Source: Martinezella lusitana (lineage in GTDB: Bacteria > Pseudomonadota > Alphaproteobacteria > Rhizobiales > Rhizobiaceae). From it: DNA of 48,294 nucleotides. The stretch is taken from assembly GCF_900094565.1 (NCBI RefSeq), contig NZ_FMAF01000037.1, positions 1-48,294 of the forward strand. Direction: 5' to 3'. Positions 24,309-33,356 of the stretch are shown here, one piece after another (within the stretch, counting starts at the first letter, position 1; each line of letters begins with the position of its first letter). The notes beneath the pieces were generated by a model, which made no database searches, was not told the DNA's origin, and was given only the letters and a program-made list of their open reading frames with translations. Made by a program: the position numbers and the translations under genes.

Positions 24309-25514
24309 ATGACCATGCTGCTAGACATGCCCGAAACCGCAATTCTAAATTCCAGGGTCACACGCGCCGGCGTCAATACGGCAGCGACACTGAGCCTCAT
24401 CGAGTGGCTGACCGGCGACGAGTGCCACGCTCTCGATGAGCCCGATCTCGTCTCCGGGCTGGGACGCCGTTTGCAGGCGCTCGGCGTTCCTGTCGATCGA
24501 CTGACACTGCACCTGATGACGCTGCACCCTGAATTCATCGGCCGCACCATCGCCTGGGCACCGGGCGCGCCGATCGAGATCCACGACCGCGAACACGGGA
24601 TGCGCCTGGCGCTCGCCAATACACCGCTCCAGAAAGCGCTGGAGACCCGCGAACCACTGATTGTCGGTCCAGGCGAGAGCCCGCATGGCCACTGGCAGCA
24701 CATTGACATCTTCTCCGGCCGCGGGCTGGTACAACTGATGATAGCGCCGCTGTGCAACGCCGATGGGCCGATCAGCTGCGCGGCGTTCGGCACGAAGCGG
24801 CCCGGCGGCTTTACATCTGCCGAACAGCAGGTGATCGAGCGCATCCTGCCGGCACTGCGCAACACCAGCGAACTGCGCGTCCTGCGACAGTGCGAACTTA
24901 GCCTGCTCGACACCTATATCGGCCCCATGACGGCAAGCCGGATCCTTGCCGGACACATCCGCCGCGGCGAGATCGAATCCATGGAAGCAGCGCTTCTGCT
25001 CTGCGACCTTCGCGGCTTCACGGAATTGTCCAATCAACTCCCCGGCAGCACCGTCCTCGGACTGCTGAACGCTTATTTTGACAAGGTCGTGCCCGCGATC
25101 ACCCGGGAAGGCGGCGAGGTGCTGAAGTTCATGGGCGATGCCGTTCTCGCCTTCTTTCCGGGCATCGATCCGCTCGGAGCCTGCCAAGCCGCATTGGTGG
25201 CCGCAAAAGCCATCCTCGATGAAGTGGACGACTTCCAATATGACGGTATCCGCGTCAAGGTCGGCATCGCGCTGCACTACGGCGAAGTCAGCTACGGCAA
25301 TGTCGGCTCCGGCAACCGGCTGGATTTCACACTGATCGGCCCCGACGTCAATGTCGTCAGCCGCATCCAAAGCATCTGCAGCGAAAGGGGCGACGCGCTC
25401 TTGATGTCTCTCTCCTTCCGCGAAAAAGCGCGCATTGGAGACTCGGTCCCGATCGGGCCGCAGCGGCTGAAAGGGTTCGCCGATGCAATGGAGCTGTTTA
25501 CGATTGCGCATTAA
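24309..25514 (+). CDS. Class III adenylate cyclase with GAF-like sensor
   Basis: 401 residues. The N-terminal 200 form a GAF-like sensor. The C-terminal class III cyclase domain has both metal aspartates (LLCDLRGFTELS and EVLKFMGDAVLAFF), the adenine-contact lysine in LKFMGD and the GPDVNVVSRI segment with Asn and Arg for catalysis. All expected residues are there, so it should make cAMP. It starts 30 bases after emrB with GGAGG upstream, so it is probably the third gene of the efflux operon. A cyclase in an efflux operon is unusual; the sensor may see the same compounds. Confidence 0.87.
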   Translation: MTMLLDMPETAILNSRVTRAGVNTAATLSLIEWLTGDECHALDEPDLVSGLGRRLQALGVPVDRLTLHLMTLHPEFIGRTIAWAPGAPIEIHDREHGMRLALANTPLQKALETREPLIVGPGESPHGHWQHIDIFSGRGLVQLMIAPLCNADGPISCAAFGTKRPGGFTSAEQQVIERILPALRNTSELRVLRQCELSLLDTYIGPMTASRILAGHIRRGEIESMEAALLLCDLRGFTELSNQLPGSTVLGLLNAYFDKVVPAITREGGEVLKFMGDAVLAFFPGIDPLGACQAALVAAKAILDEVDDFQYDGIRVKVGIALHYGEVSYGNVGSGNRLDFTLIGPDVNVVSRIQSICSERGDALLMSLSFREKARIGDSVPIGPQRLKGFADAMELFTIAH

Positions 25515-25638
25515 GGAAGCGTGTCAGAGGAACGCTATATATCCGACCGATCTCCTTGGTTCATACCATGGACCGTCGCATGCCGCAGTTTATGGCATTC
25601 TTCCAAGTCGGATCAGACCTCTGCTAAACTTTGACTCT

Positions 25639-25659
25639 CCCCGGTATTTTCTACCGGGG
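25639..25659. terminator. 8-bp perfect hairpin between convergent operons
   Basis: CCCCGGTA (25639-25646) and TACCGGGG (25652-25659) flank a 5-base loop. It lies between the end of the rightward cyclase gene and the leftward IalB-like gene, whose stop codon is inside it. No T-run adjoins it on either side. Possibly a bidirectional 3'-end structure. Confidence 0.4.
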
Positions 25660-26175
25660 ATTCAAGGCGGCAACGCGATCGAGGGCTGCCGAGAACCCAT
25701 GTAGCGACACCTGAAAGCTCAGCGGCTTGTCCGCATCGGCGGTAACCTTGAAGTTTAGGCGCGAGCCCGTCCGCAACTTTGCAAGTGTCGCGGAATCGAT
25801 CGCCAACAAGGCAATGCATCCTGTCGGCAAACAGGTGCGGAAACGCATCGGCTTTAAAGGCGGCTGATCATCGACATTCGGCGTTACGCCGGAGTCGAGG
25901 ACGATGCCGAACGGGAGGAGAAACGTTGCGATCGCACTGCCATCGGGGCGCATCTGCATCTCGACGGCAAGCAGCCTCTGACCGTTCTGCTGGGTCTGAT
26001 CCTGCGAAATCACGCATGCCGGCGCCTTGTCGCGCAGGTTGCATGCAACCCGCCAGTCCTGGTAGGTTTCCTGCACGGTCGATGCGCCGTTTGGCATAGC
26101 TGACTGGGCAAAGGCTGCCGGAGCAAGCATGAATATGAGGCTCGAACAAAGAAGGGCAAACCCCGAACGAGACAT
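25651..26175 (-). CDS. IalB-family secreted protein
   Basis: 174 residues: a signal peptide (SGFALLCSSLIFMLAPAAFA), then the invasion-associated locus B fold, recognised by TYQDWRVACNLRDKAPACVI, the following SQDQTQQNGQRLLAVEMQMR and FRTCLPTGCIALLAID. Two Cys pairs are typical of the family, which is periplasmic or surface-associated. IalB was named in Bartonella invasion, but the family is widespread in rhizobia. ATG 26175 is chosen for the signal peptide. It is the last gene of the adhesin locus, 192 bases after the DUF4189 gene. Confidence 0.85.
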   Translation of the reverse strand: MSRSGFALLCSSLIFMLAPAAFAQSAMPNGASTVQETYQDWRVACNLRDKAPACVISQDQTQQNGQRLLAVEMQMRPDGSAIATFLLPFGIVLDSGVTPNVDDQPPLKPMRFRTCLPTGCIALLAIDSATLAKLRTGSRLNFKVTADADKPLSFQVSLHGFSAALDRVAALNPR

Positions 26176-26367
26176 GCTATCGATCGTCCTGTGGGGTCGG
26201 GTAGATGTCGCGATGAGCAAGGGAGCACGTCTTTCTGTTACAAGGAGGACACCATCCTCGATTGGGTCTATAGGGCGGTGAAGGACGAAGGGCTGAGGTC
26301 CGCGCGACCGCTCGAAGCATGGCCTCCGTGGCTTCCATCCCGGTGGCCGCACCCGGTCACGATCGGG

Positions 26368-26838
26368 TCATGTACACACCCACTCGCGAACCTTGCATTG
26401 CGACCCTGAGCGCCCGCATGCTTTGAGAGCAAGGTCCTCGGCTTCTTGGCGCGTCGGTGCCGAATTTGCGCTCCACGGCGTGATGCGATTGTTTTCCTGC
26501 TTGCCGATGGCGAGCACGCCGCAGTGATAATACGGAAATCCAGTGTTGTCGTCGTCATCCCAATGCCGGTGATTGCGGAACACGCTGACCACGACACACT
26601 TGCTGCCGCCGTCCCGCTCGCAATGCTTGAGGGCGATATCCATGGCTTCCTGTCGCTTGTCGGCACCCCAGAAGAAACCGTGCTTCTCGTCTGGCGTGGA
26701 GTAGGCGATTGCGGCCCATATGCCGCGCTCGGGCGGCGGAACGGGAACCTCCGCCTCCGTGGAGAGGTCAGCCGCGCTCGGGTGCCCTGTGGAGGCGAGC
26801 AGCATGCCGATCGCCGCAATGCTGGACCTGAATCTCAT
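26368..26838 (-). CDS. DUF4189 secreted protein
   Basis: 156 residues with a signal peptide (MRFRSSIAAIGMLLASTGHP to about SAAD). A DUF4189 domain follows, formed by two related halves: WAAIAYSTPDEKHGFFWGAD with DIALKHCERDGGSKCVVVSV, then ALKACGRSGSQCKVREWVC. The paired cysteines suggest disulfides in the periplasm. The start has AAGGAGG upstream and overlaps the stop of the preceding gene by four bases, so the two are translationally coupled. Function is unknown; linkage to a trimeric adhesin suggests an accessory role at the cell surface. Confidence 0.82.
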   Translation of the reverse strand: MRFRSSIAAIGMLLASTGHPSAADLSTEAEVPVPPPERGIWAAIAYSTPDEKHGFFWGADKRQEAMDIALKHCERDGGSKCVVVSVFRNHRHWDDDDNTGFPYYHCGVLAIGKQENNRITPWSANSAPTRQEAEDLALKACGRSGSQCKVREWVCT

Positions 26839-27530
26839 TTGGCACCTCCTTGCTTCCCTGCGGCCGACGCCACGGAGATAACGATGCAGCCGTTTCCGGC
26901 CGGCAGGAGCATCGCGTCGCCTCCGCTATTGCCAAGTTCGTAGACGCCGACCTGTCCAAGAGTGTTGATGAGCTTGCTGCCGTTGGAAAACTTTGCCGAA
27001 ATATCCGCGCAGGAGGCCGTGAACGGCGCCACGCGGACCATTGAGCCTTCGCAACCGGATGCGACCGGCGCAGCGAAGACGACGCCCGCGGCCGGGCCGC
27101 TATAGCCCTGCGTGGCATAGTTCATGCCCACGAGTGCCTGCACCGCATGCTTGTCGGCGGCCCCGTTATTCCAGACCGACTGGACATTGTATTGGGTGCC
27201 GTTTGTCAACAATTCGCCGAGCGCGGGAAAGACGGTGGAGCAGGATTGCAAGCCCGCCTGTTTGGCGTGCTGCAGAAACGGCGTGTCGGCCAGGGCTTGA
27301 TTGGCTTCGTTGGTCGCCGCAACAGCCGGCTGCGATATGAAATTCTCGACCGCATCATAGTGCATGACGATGGCGGCGGCGGCACCGACAACGGCAATTC
27401 CGAGCAGCGAGAAAATGACTGCTTTCCGCCAGTCGCGCCTCGGCTTCCCCTGGTCGCTGACCGTGCTTTGGCTCTCAGTGCCGTTCTGGTTCCGGGATAT
27501 TATTCGATCATGGATTGATTGCTGATTCAT
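26835..27530 (-). CDS. Membrane-anchored protein of adhesin locus
   Basis: 231 residues. A hydrophilic N-terminus of about 40 residues precedes one TM helix (AVIFSLLGIAVVGAAAAIVM), so the rest is probably periplasmic (type II topology). That part is Ala/Gly-rich with cysteines in QSCSTVF, SGCEGSM, ASCADIS and NGCIVIS. I do not recognise the domain. ATG 27530 is preferred over an in-frame TTG at 27548 that overlaps the upstream gene. It lies between an IalB-like gene (14-base gap) and the DUF4189 gene (4-base overlap). Confidence 0.7.
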   Translation of the reverse strand: MNQQSIHDRIISRNQNGTESQSTVSDQGKPRRDWRKAVIFSLLGIAVVGAAAAIVMHYDAVENFISQPAVAATNEANQALADTPFLQHAKQAGLQSCSTVFPALGELLTNGTQYNVQSVWNNGAADKHAVQALVGMNYATQGYSGPAAGVVFAAPVASGCEGSMVRVAPFTASCADISAKFSNGSKLINTLGQVGVYELGNSGGDAMLLPAGNGCIVISVASAAGKQGGAK

Positions 27531-27544
27531 TGAATATGGATCCG

Positions 27545-28120
27545 TCAATTTATCGCCTTAACGGCTGTGGAAAGGCCCTTGAGGGTGGCGGTCACGCTGA
27601 TCGTCGTCCCATCCGTCGTCAAATAGGAGATCATTGGCGCCGCGTTTTTCGAAATCTGTTCACGCAGTACAGGCCCCACCGGCAGCATGCCGACGCAAAC
27701 CGCTTTGTTGCATCCTTCGAGTTGGACTTGTATCGGTTCCTTGCGTCCCTCGAACCTCAGCGAGACAAGGCCGTTGCTCGCGGCAACCGGGGCGGTGCGC
27801 AAGATCATGTAAGGATTGCCTGTCTTGTTGGCCGCAAGCGACCAACTGAACGCAACCTGTCCTGCCTGGTTCTCGATGATCTGGGTAACATTGCAAACCC
27901 GTTGGCGGATCTTCAGGTTTTCGTCGCAAATCAGTGTCCAGTTTTCGAACGGACGAATGGTCCTCTGATAGTCACCAAGCTTCAGTTCCGGAGGCACGAC
28001 GACTTCGGAAGGCTTTATTCGATAGTCGGAAGAGGCCGCCTCCTGTCCGGCCGCGGGCGGACCGAACAGGAGCACACAGGCGATGAAAGCCACAACGCCG
28101 GAAAGCGTTCCCTTGACCAT
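27545..28120 (-). CDS. IalB-family secreted protein
   Basis: 191 residues: a signal peptide (MVKGTLSGVVAFIACVLLFG to PAAGQ), a linker, then IalB-type features: RPFENWTLICDENLKIRQRV, CNVTQIIENQAGQVAFSWSL and QVQLEGCNKAVCVGMLPVGP. It is a divergent paralogue of the IalB-like protein at 25651-26175. It begins only 7 bases after the adhesin stop codon, which argues for co-expression with it. The predicted location is the periplasm. Its role in adhesin assembly is an inference from position only. Confidence 0.82.
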   Translation of the reverse strand: MVKGTLSGVVAFIACVLLFGPPAAGQEAASSDYRIKPSEVVVPPELKLGDYQRTIRPFENWTLICDENLKIRQRVCNVTQIIENQAGQVAFSWSLAANKTGNPYMILRTAPVAASNGLVSLRFEGRKEPIQVQLEGCNKAVCVGMLPVGPVLREQISKNAAPMISYLTTDGTTISVTATLKGLSTAVKAIN

Positions 28121-28127
28121 ATCGGAC

Positions 28128-31100
28128 TCAATTCAAAGTGACGCTGAGACCGGCGCCGATACCGACTTGCCCGCCGGCTGCCGTACCAGACAAATTCCCT
28201 CGAACTCGACCGTTTTCACTGGTGTAGCCTGCGCCGAAGGCCAGGGCACCTTCTCCCCGCCACAGGCCGCCGCCGACCGCCACGCTTACCTTGCCCGGAC
28301 GATCGTCATAACGAAGCGATGCCGCGGCAAGCCCTATCGCGGCCGCCTGCCTCGCCTCCGAGCGTACGTCGCCAAGCTCCTGGTTCAGCCGACCGAATTT
28401 CTGGTCCGTATAGTTGTTGGCCGCAGTCAACGTGTTGGCGGCAGCGGTGTCCGCATACGATTTGACCTGAGTGACGCTATCGCCCAATTGGGCAACATTC
28501 ACGGCATCCGTGGGGGCGACGCCCTTGCCGACGTTGGAGATAACCACCGGCGCATTCACGTCACCACCCTGCAGCGTGATGCTGTTCTTCTTGCTGCCGT
28601 CGGGATTGAGGTCATACGTGACGGCATTTTTGGTGATAGTTCCAACACCGGTCTGCAGACTTTCAACCGCGGAATTGGTGGCATAAAGCTGCGATCCGTT
28701 TATGGCGTCCGTACTGTCAGCCGAAATGCGGCCTGCCGCGACATTGGTTATGGTCCGCTCCGCGCCTTGAGCACCAACGCTGACGGTACCGACAGGCGTG
28801 GTCCCGGCAAAATCGTAATGCTGTCCTTGAATGGTCGTTCCGGACGTGCCGACAGCCGCTTGTGTTACGGAACCGGAGCCCAACGCCACATCACTGGCAT
28901 TGTTGGCCTGCGCGCCCTGGCCGAGGGCAACAGCCCCCTGTCCCACGGCGGTGGCTCCATGTCCGGCCGCCAGGCTGTTCGTTCCGCTGGCGACGCTTTC
29001 CGGGCCTATCGAGACGCTATCAGTGCCGGAGGCCTGAGAGTCCGCCAGCGTCGAATTGGCATGGAAATACTTGATCCCGCCGCCATTGGTAATGTTGGTC
29101 AGCGTGCTATCGACCGCACCGAAGGCGTCATAGACGGTCGAATAGCTGTTGCCCTGGACGTTGTAAGTCGGACCGGTGATCGAGCCATCGGGATTGACCA
29201 CTGTGGTGCCACCGAAGAGATTGGCGACATTCTGCGAGACGCCTCGCAACTGCGAGACGTTGACCGCATCCGTATTTGCCGAACCGGCGGCAAGATTCGT
29301 CAACTTGCGCTCCGCTCCCGCCGAGCCGATCGATACCTCGCCGACCGAGGTCTGCGGGCTCGCAACAGCGTAAGCCGTGTAGTTCGTCTCGGCGCCGACG
29401 GTGGTTATCGATTGCGCGCCGAGCGCAACGCTATTGATGTTGTTGCTTTGCGCACCAGCGCCGAGCGCGACCGATTGAATGCCCGCTGCCGTCGAATTCG
29501 TGCCGAGTGCCACGCCGTCAGCCAGCATGACGTGGGCGTTCTGGCCGATTGCCGTTCCGCCGGGTGCCACCTGATCAACGATGGCACCGTTGCCGATACC
29601 GATGCCGTTGTCCCCATTGACCACCGTGGTCGGGCCTACCGCCACCGACTCGGCGCCGACGGCGAGGGAATCGCCGGCGGCCGAGTTCGCATGGAAGTAT
29701 TTGCTCGGCGTCGTTGCGACCGAAGCGATGGCGCCTTGGAGCTGTCGAACCGTGACGGCATCCTGAGCGTTGGTGCCGTCAGCGACGTTGATGATTTGCC
29801 TGTAGGACGTGCTCGAGCCGACCGATACTGCGCCCAAAAGTGTTTTATCGGTCGTATTGTATTGAATGAAGTTCGTGGGACCAGCCGCGATCTGGCCAGT
29901 GGTCGGCGCCAGGGTGCGATCGGAAATCGATCCGGAGCCGAGGGCGACCCCACCGTCGATGGTCGCCTGGCTGGCCCGTCCAAGCGCGAGCGAACTGTCG
30001 GCTACAGCGGTAGCGTTATATCCGACCGCGGTGGAGCCGACGCCCTGAGCGGAGGAATCGCTGACGGCAAGCGTGCTGTCATTGGTGCGCACATATCGGA
30101 TGCCCTTACCATTCGCATCCGTATAGGTCGTCGATGTGTCACCGGCGATATTGTTGATCGTATTGCCGAGATTGGTCAGATTGCCGTTGATGGTCGTAAT
30201 GTCGGTTGTGTTCTGCGTCACCTGCTGGTTGGTGGCAAAGAGCTGCGAACCGTTGATCGCATCTGTCGAACCATTGTTGAGGCGGCCCGCCGCAACATTG
30301 GTGATGGTGCGCTCAGCGCCCACCGCCCCGATACTCACTGTCGAGGAGGGTGTCGTACCGGCGAAATTATAGGTAGTGGTGCCGATCACGGTGCTGGCCG
30401 TGCCGACCGCTACGGCGGTCACCGAGCCGGAACCCAGCGCGACATCGCCGGCGTTGCCGGCGGTCGCGGCGGTGCCGAGAGCAATCGAATCACGACCGGA
30501 TGCCTTCGGACCGCCGCCAAAGGCGTTGCCGATCGCGATGGCACCATCATTCGTGGCCTGTCCCGCACCAATGGCAACCGCCCCGGTCTGCGGCGAATTG
30601 CTGAGCGACGCGGCAAGCGCGCCCGAACCGAGCGCCGTGTCGGATGACGCCCGTGCCGCGGCACCGGTGCCGACCGCAACACCGTTCGCGCCGGCGGCAC
30701 TCGCACTGACGCCAGCAGCAAGCGCGTTGGCGCCGGTGGCCCCGGCGTTGTTGTAGTTGGTGTCGGTTCCCGGCGCCGTGCTGTTGACGCTATAGTCGTG
30801 AGTCGCACTTGCGGTGATCTGGTCCGAGAGCGTATTGGCAACGCTGTAGAGCTGCGAGCCGTTGATCGCATCGGTCGAGCTGTTGTTGATCCGCCCGGCC
30901 GCGACGTTGGTGATGGTCCGTTCCGCCCCGACCGCGCCGACGCTGATCGTCGAGCCCGGCGTGGTACCTGCGAAGCCCGAATAGGTGACGCCGTTGATCA
31001 CTGCATTGGGCGTGCCGACCGCGACGGCGGTCACCGAGCCCGAGCCGAGCGCCACGTCGCCGGAGCTCGCGGCCGCCGTCGCGCCATTGCCCAATGCGAT

Positions 31101-33356
31101 GTTGCCGACGAAACCGGATGCGCCTGCGGTGGAGCCATTGCCCAGCGCCACGGAGCCCTGGCCGATCGCCTTGTTGTTGTTGCCGATCGCGACTGCGCCG
31201 GCCGCCTGGTTGGCGGCGCTGGCACTTGCCGTTCCATCGCTGTTGGCGATGTTGTTGGCGCCGCCGGTGAAGGCGCCGGTGCCGCTGGCATAGCTCGGAT
31301 CGCCGATCGCGACCGCGCCGTCACCGTAAGCGGAATTGCCCGCGCCGATGGCGACGGCCTTGCCGCCGGCTGCGGTTGCGCTGGTGCCCATGGCGATGGC
31401 ATCGGCGGAAGAGGCCTTAGCATTGTTACCGACGGCGATGGCGCTCGTCGCCGATGCATTGGCGCCGATGCCGAGTGCAGTACTGGCGACTCCGCTGGCA
31501 TTGGCGCTGACGCCGGCAGCCAGAGAATTGTCTCCCGCTGCAACCGTTCCGGATCCGTACGCGGCGGCATTTGTACCACTGGCGAGAGCCGTCCGTCCTG
31601 TAGCAACGGCATTGTCGCCGCTGGCGTTGGCCCCGGCGCCCGAAGCAACCGACACGGCGCCACTGGCACTCGCATTGTTGCCAAGCGCGACGCTGGACGT
31701 CCCGGTGGCGGCAACGGTTGCGCCCGAACCTATCGCAACAGCGCCGCCAGCAGCGAGCGTCTGCGCCTGGTTACCCAAGGCAACACCGAAAGCCCCCGAT
31801 GCAACGGTAGTAGGACCGATGGCGAGCGAATTGGTCCCCGAAGCGGCGGCTGATTGGCCGAGAGCGATGGTACTGGTTGCGGTCGCCTTGCTTGCGCGCC
31901 CCACTGCAACAGCGTCGGTTTGGGACGCTGTCACATCCGTGCCGATGCCTATGGCACTCTGAGCCGTGGCACCTGTTCCTGCGGCGGTGCGCGAGCCGAG
32001 ATAGATCGAGTTCAGCCCGCTCGCAGTGGCCCCGGCTCCAATCGCCGCCGCATTGATCCCTGTCGCCATGGCGTTGTGGCCGATCGACGTCGTATCATTG
32101 GCGCTGACGCCAATACCGGCGTTGGTTCCAAGCGCGATATTGTCGTTGCCCGTGACGAGGCTGCCCGCGGAGGCCTTTAGGGTGGCGTCGTAAGCGACAG
32201 TACCGTCGCCGCTTCCGAACGCGAGGTTGCGCGTCCCGGAGACGCCGGAGCCGGCGCCTCTCATGACGCTGGCGATACCGCCGCCGATCGCGCTGTTCTG
32301 GGCGCCGCTCACGAGCGTGCCGGCGGCGATGCCCACCGCAAGGGAATTCGTATTGGCGGTGGTTGAGCCGGCGCCGGCGCCCTGTCCGACGGCAACCGTG
32401 CCGTCGCCGCTGGCCAGCGTCTGCCCGCCGAGCGCGAGCGCGGTGTTCCCCGTCGCGCGAGCCAAATTGCCGACAGCAGTCGCTGCGGGACCGGATGCGC
32501 TGGCCTGAGAGCCCGCGGCGTAAGCATAATCGGCGGTAGCGCTGGCCGCATAGCCCACAGCGGTAGCGGTAAAGCCGCTGGACACCGAGTTGTCACCGAG
32601 CGCGGTGCCGGCTTGCGCCGCGCTGAGGACGTTTGCACCCGTTCCCACCGCCGTACCGCCTTGCGCCAGCACCTTCGTCCCGAAGCCCAACGCCGTTCCA
32701 TTATTTCCCTGCGCGCTGGCCCCGGAGCCCAACGCGGTAGCGGAACCGCCGCTTGCGGTAGCGCTGACGCCGACGGCAGTGGCGTCGGAGGCGGTGGCAC
32801 TGGCCGTGGAGCCGATGGCAGTCGCGTTTTGCCCGTTTGCAGTGGTGTTGACACCGTAGGCCGAAGCCCCATCCGCCAATGCGCGGGCGTTTCCGCCTAC
32901 GGCTAGAGCATTGACTCCAGTCGCGTTCGCGAAGACACCCATGCCTATGGCGTTGAGGCCATTGACACCCATCGCGTAGCCGATGGCGATCGAAGCATCG
33001 CCTGTTGCGCTGTTGGAGGTGCCCAACGCCACGCTGTTCGCACCATTCGCTTGGGTAACGTTGCCGATGGCGACGGCGTTGCCGCCTGTCGCGGTTCCAC
33101 CGCCGGCGGCATACTGCGCCAGAGCCGGTGTGGCAATGCCCCCGAATGCGATCGCAACCAGTGCCACCGCTCCACCAATACCCAGCATCCCGTGCCCCAG
33201 ACGGCTCCGCTTGAAGCCGAGCACGCGAGATGCCATCCGCAGCACCGCCATCAGTCGGCGGCGACCCATGCGATTGCCATCACCGCCCGAAATCCAGCTT
33301 CGTGCAAATCCGTTACGCGATTTGGTCTGCAGATGTTCCCCAACGCACTTGCTCAT
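28128..33356 (-). CDS. YadA-type trimeric autotransporter adhesin
   Basis: 1742 residues. The long signal region (about 1-81, ending ATPALAQ) is of the extended type used by trimeric autotransporters. The passenger is mostly YadA-head repeats of about 14 residues (pattern xAxAxGxxAxAxG). Neck motifs punctuate it: ITNVAAGRINNSSTDAINGS and its variants, plus NTDAVNVSQL and PTDAVNVAQL. A coiled-coil stalk (YTDQKFGRLNQELGDVRSEA) leads to the C-terminal anchor, LRYDDRPGKVSVAVGGGLWR then GEGALAFGAGYTSENGRVRG. Three such chains form one 12-strand barrel that displays the passenger outside. The protein ends in Asn, not the usual aromatic residue. It is translationally coupled to the upstream small gene. 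Confidence 0.95.
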   Translation of the reverse strand: MSKCVGEHLQTKSRNGFARSWISGGDGNRMGRRRLMAVLRMASRVLGFKRSRLGHGMLGIGGAVALVAIAFGGIATPALAQYAAGGGTATGGNAVAIGNVTQANGANSVALGTSNSATGDASIAIGYAMGVNGLNAIGMGVFANATGVNALAVGGNARALADGASAYGVNTTANGQNATAIGSTASATASDATAVGVSATASGGSATALGSGASAQGNNGTALGFGTKVLAQGGTAVGTGANVLSAAQAGTALGDNSVSSGFTATAVGYAASATADYAYAAGSQASASGPAATAVGNLARATGNTALALGGQTLASGDGTVAVGQGAGAGSTTANTNSLAVGIAAGTLVSGAQNSAIGGGIASVMRGAGSGVSGTRNLAFGSGDGTVAYDATLKASAGSLVTGNDNIALGTNAGIGVSANDTTSIGHNAMATGINAAAIGAGATASGLNSIYLGSRTAAGTGATAQSAIGIGTDVTASQTDAVAVGRASKATATSTIALGQSAAASGTNSLAIGPTTVASGAFGVALGNQAQTLAAGGAVAIGSGATVAATGTSSVALGNNASASGAVSVASGAGANASGDNAVATGRTALASGTNAAAYGSGTVAAGDNSLAAGVSANASGVASTALGIGANASATSAIAVGNNAKASSADAIAMGTSATAAGGKAVAIGAGNSAYGDGAVAIGDPSYASGTGAFTGGANNIANSDGTASASAANQAAGAVAIGNNNKAIGQGSVALGNGSTAGASGFVGNIALGNGATAAASSGDVALGSGSVTAVAVGTPNAVINGVTYSGFAGTTPGSTISVGAVGAERTITNVAAGRINNSSTDAINGSQLYSVANTLSDQITASATHDYSVNSTAPGTDTNYNNAGATGANALAAGVSASAAGANGVAVGTGAAARASSDTALGSGALAASLSNSPQTGAVAIGAGQATNDGAIAIGNAFGGGPKASGRDSIALGTAATAGNAGDVALGSGSVTAVAVGTASTVIGTTTYNFAGTTPSSTVSIGAVGAERTITNVAAGRLNNGSTDAINGSQLFATNQQVTQNTTDITTINGNLTNLGNTINNIAGDTSTTYTDANGKGIRYVRTNDSTLAVSDSSAQGVGSTAVGYNATAVADSSLALGRASQATIDGGVALGSGSISDRTLAPTTGQIAAGPTNFIQYNTTDKTLLGAVSVGSSTSYRQIINVADGTNAQDAVTVRQLQGAIASVATTPSKYFHANSAAGDSLAVGAESVAVGPTTVVNGDNGIGIGNGAIVDQVAPGGTAIGQNAHVMLADGVALGTNSTAAGIQSVALGAGAQSNNINSVALGAQSITTVGAETNYTAYAVASPQTSVGEVSIGSAGAERKLTNLAAGSANTDAVNVSQLRGVSQNVANLFGGTTVVNPDGSITGPTYNVQGNSYSTVYDAFGAVDSTLTNITNGGGIKYFHANSTLADSQASGTDSVSIGPESVASGTNSLAAGHGATAVGQGAVALGQGAQANNASDVALGSGSVTQAAVGTSGTTIQGQHYDFAGTTPVGTVSVGAQGAERTITNVAAGRISADSTDAINGSQLYATNSAVESLQTGVGTITKNAVTYDLNPDGSKKNSITLQGGDVNAPVVISNVGKGVAPTDAVNVAQLGDSVTQVKSYADTAAANTLTAANNYTDQKFGRLNQELGDVRSEARQAAAIGLAAASLRYDDRPGKVSVAVGGGLWRGEGALAFGAGYTSENGRVRGNLSGTAAGGQVGIGAGLSVTLN
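28683..28895 (-). repeat. Adhesin head-neck module, copy 3
   Basis: Encodes the unit DVALGSGSVT, a FAGTTP segment, SVGA-GAERTITNVAAGRI and STDAINGSQL. Similar units lie at 30237-30452 and 30847-31064. The units mark boundaries between head and neck in the passenger and are recombination-prone. Confidence 0.7.
30237..30452 (-). repeat. Adhesin head-neck module, copy 2
   Basis: Second copy of the DVALGSGSVT to STDAINGSQL unit, here with FAGTTPSSTVSIGAVGAE. It is closer to copy 1 than to copy 3. Confidence 0.7.
30847..31064 (-). repeat. Adhesin head-neck module, copy 1
   Basis: First copy of the DVALGSGSVT to STDAINGSQL unit, here with GFAGTTPGSTISVGAVGAE. Confidence 0.7.

Noticed and set aside
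24345..25511. 388-residue leftward frame
   Set aside because: Antisense to the adenylate cyclase gene, without motif or ribosome binding site.
28083..30647. 854-residue rightward frame
   Set aside because: It lies antisense to the adhesin gene. Repetitive GC-rich coding with few rare codons keeps this frame open; residues are Arg/Gly-rich and family-less, and no ribosome binding site precedes it.
28683..32900. Possible CRISPR-like or tandem repeat array
   Set aside because: The regular periodicity is the roughly 42-bp coding period of YadA-head repeats, with degenerate copies in frame; it is protein-coding, not spacer-repeat DNA.
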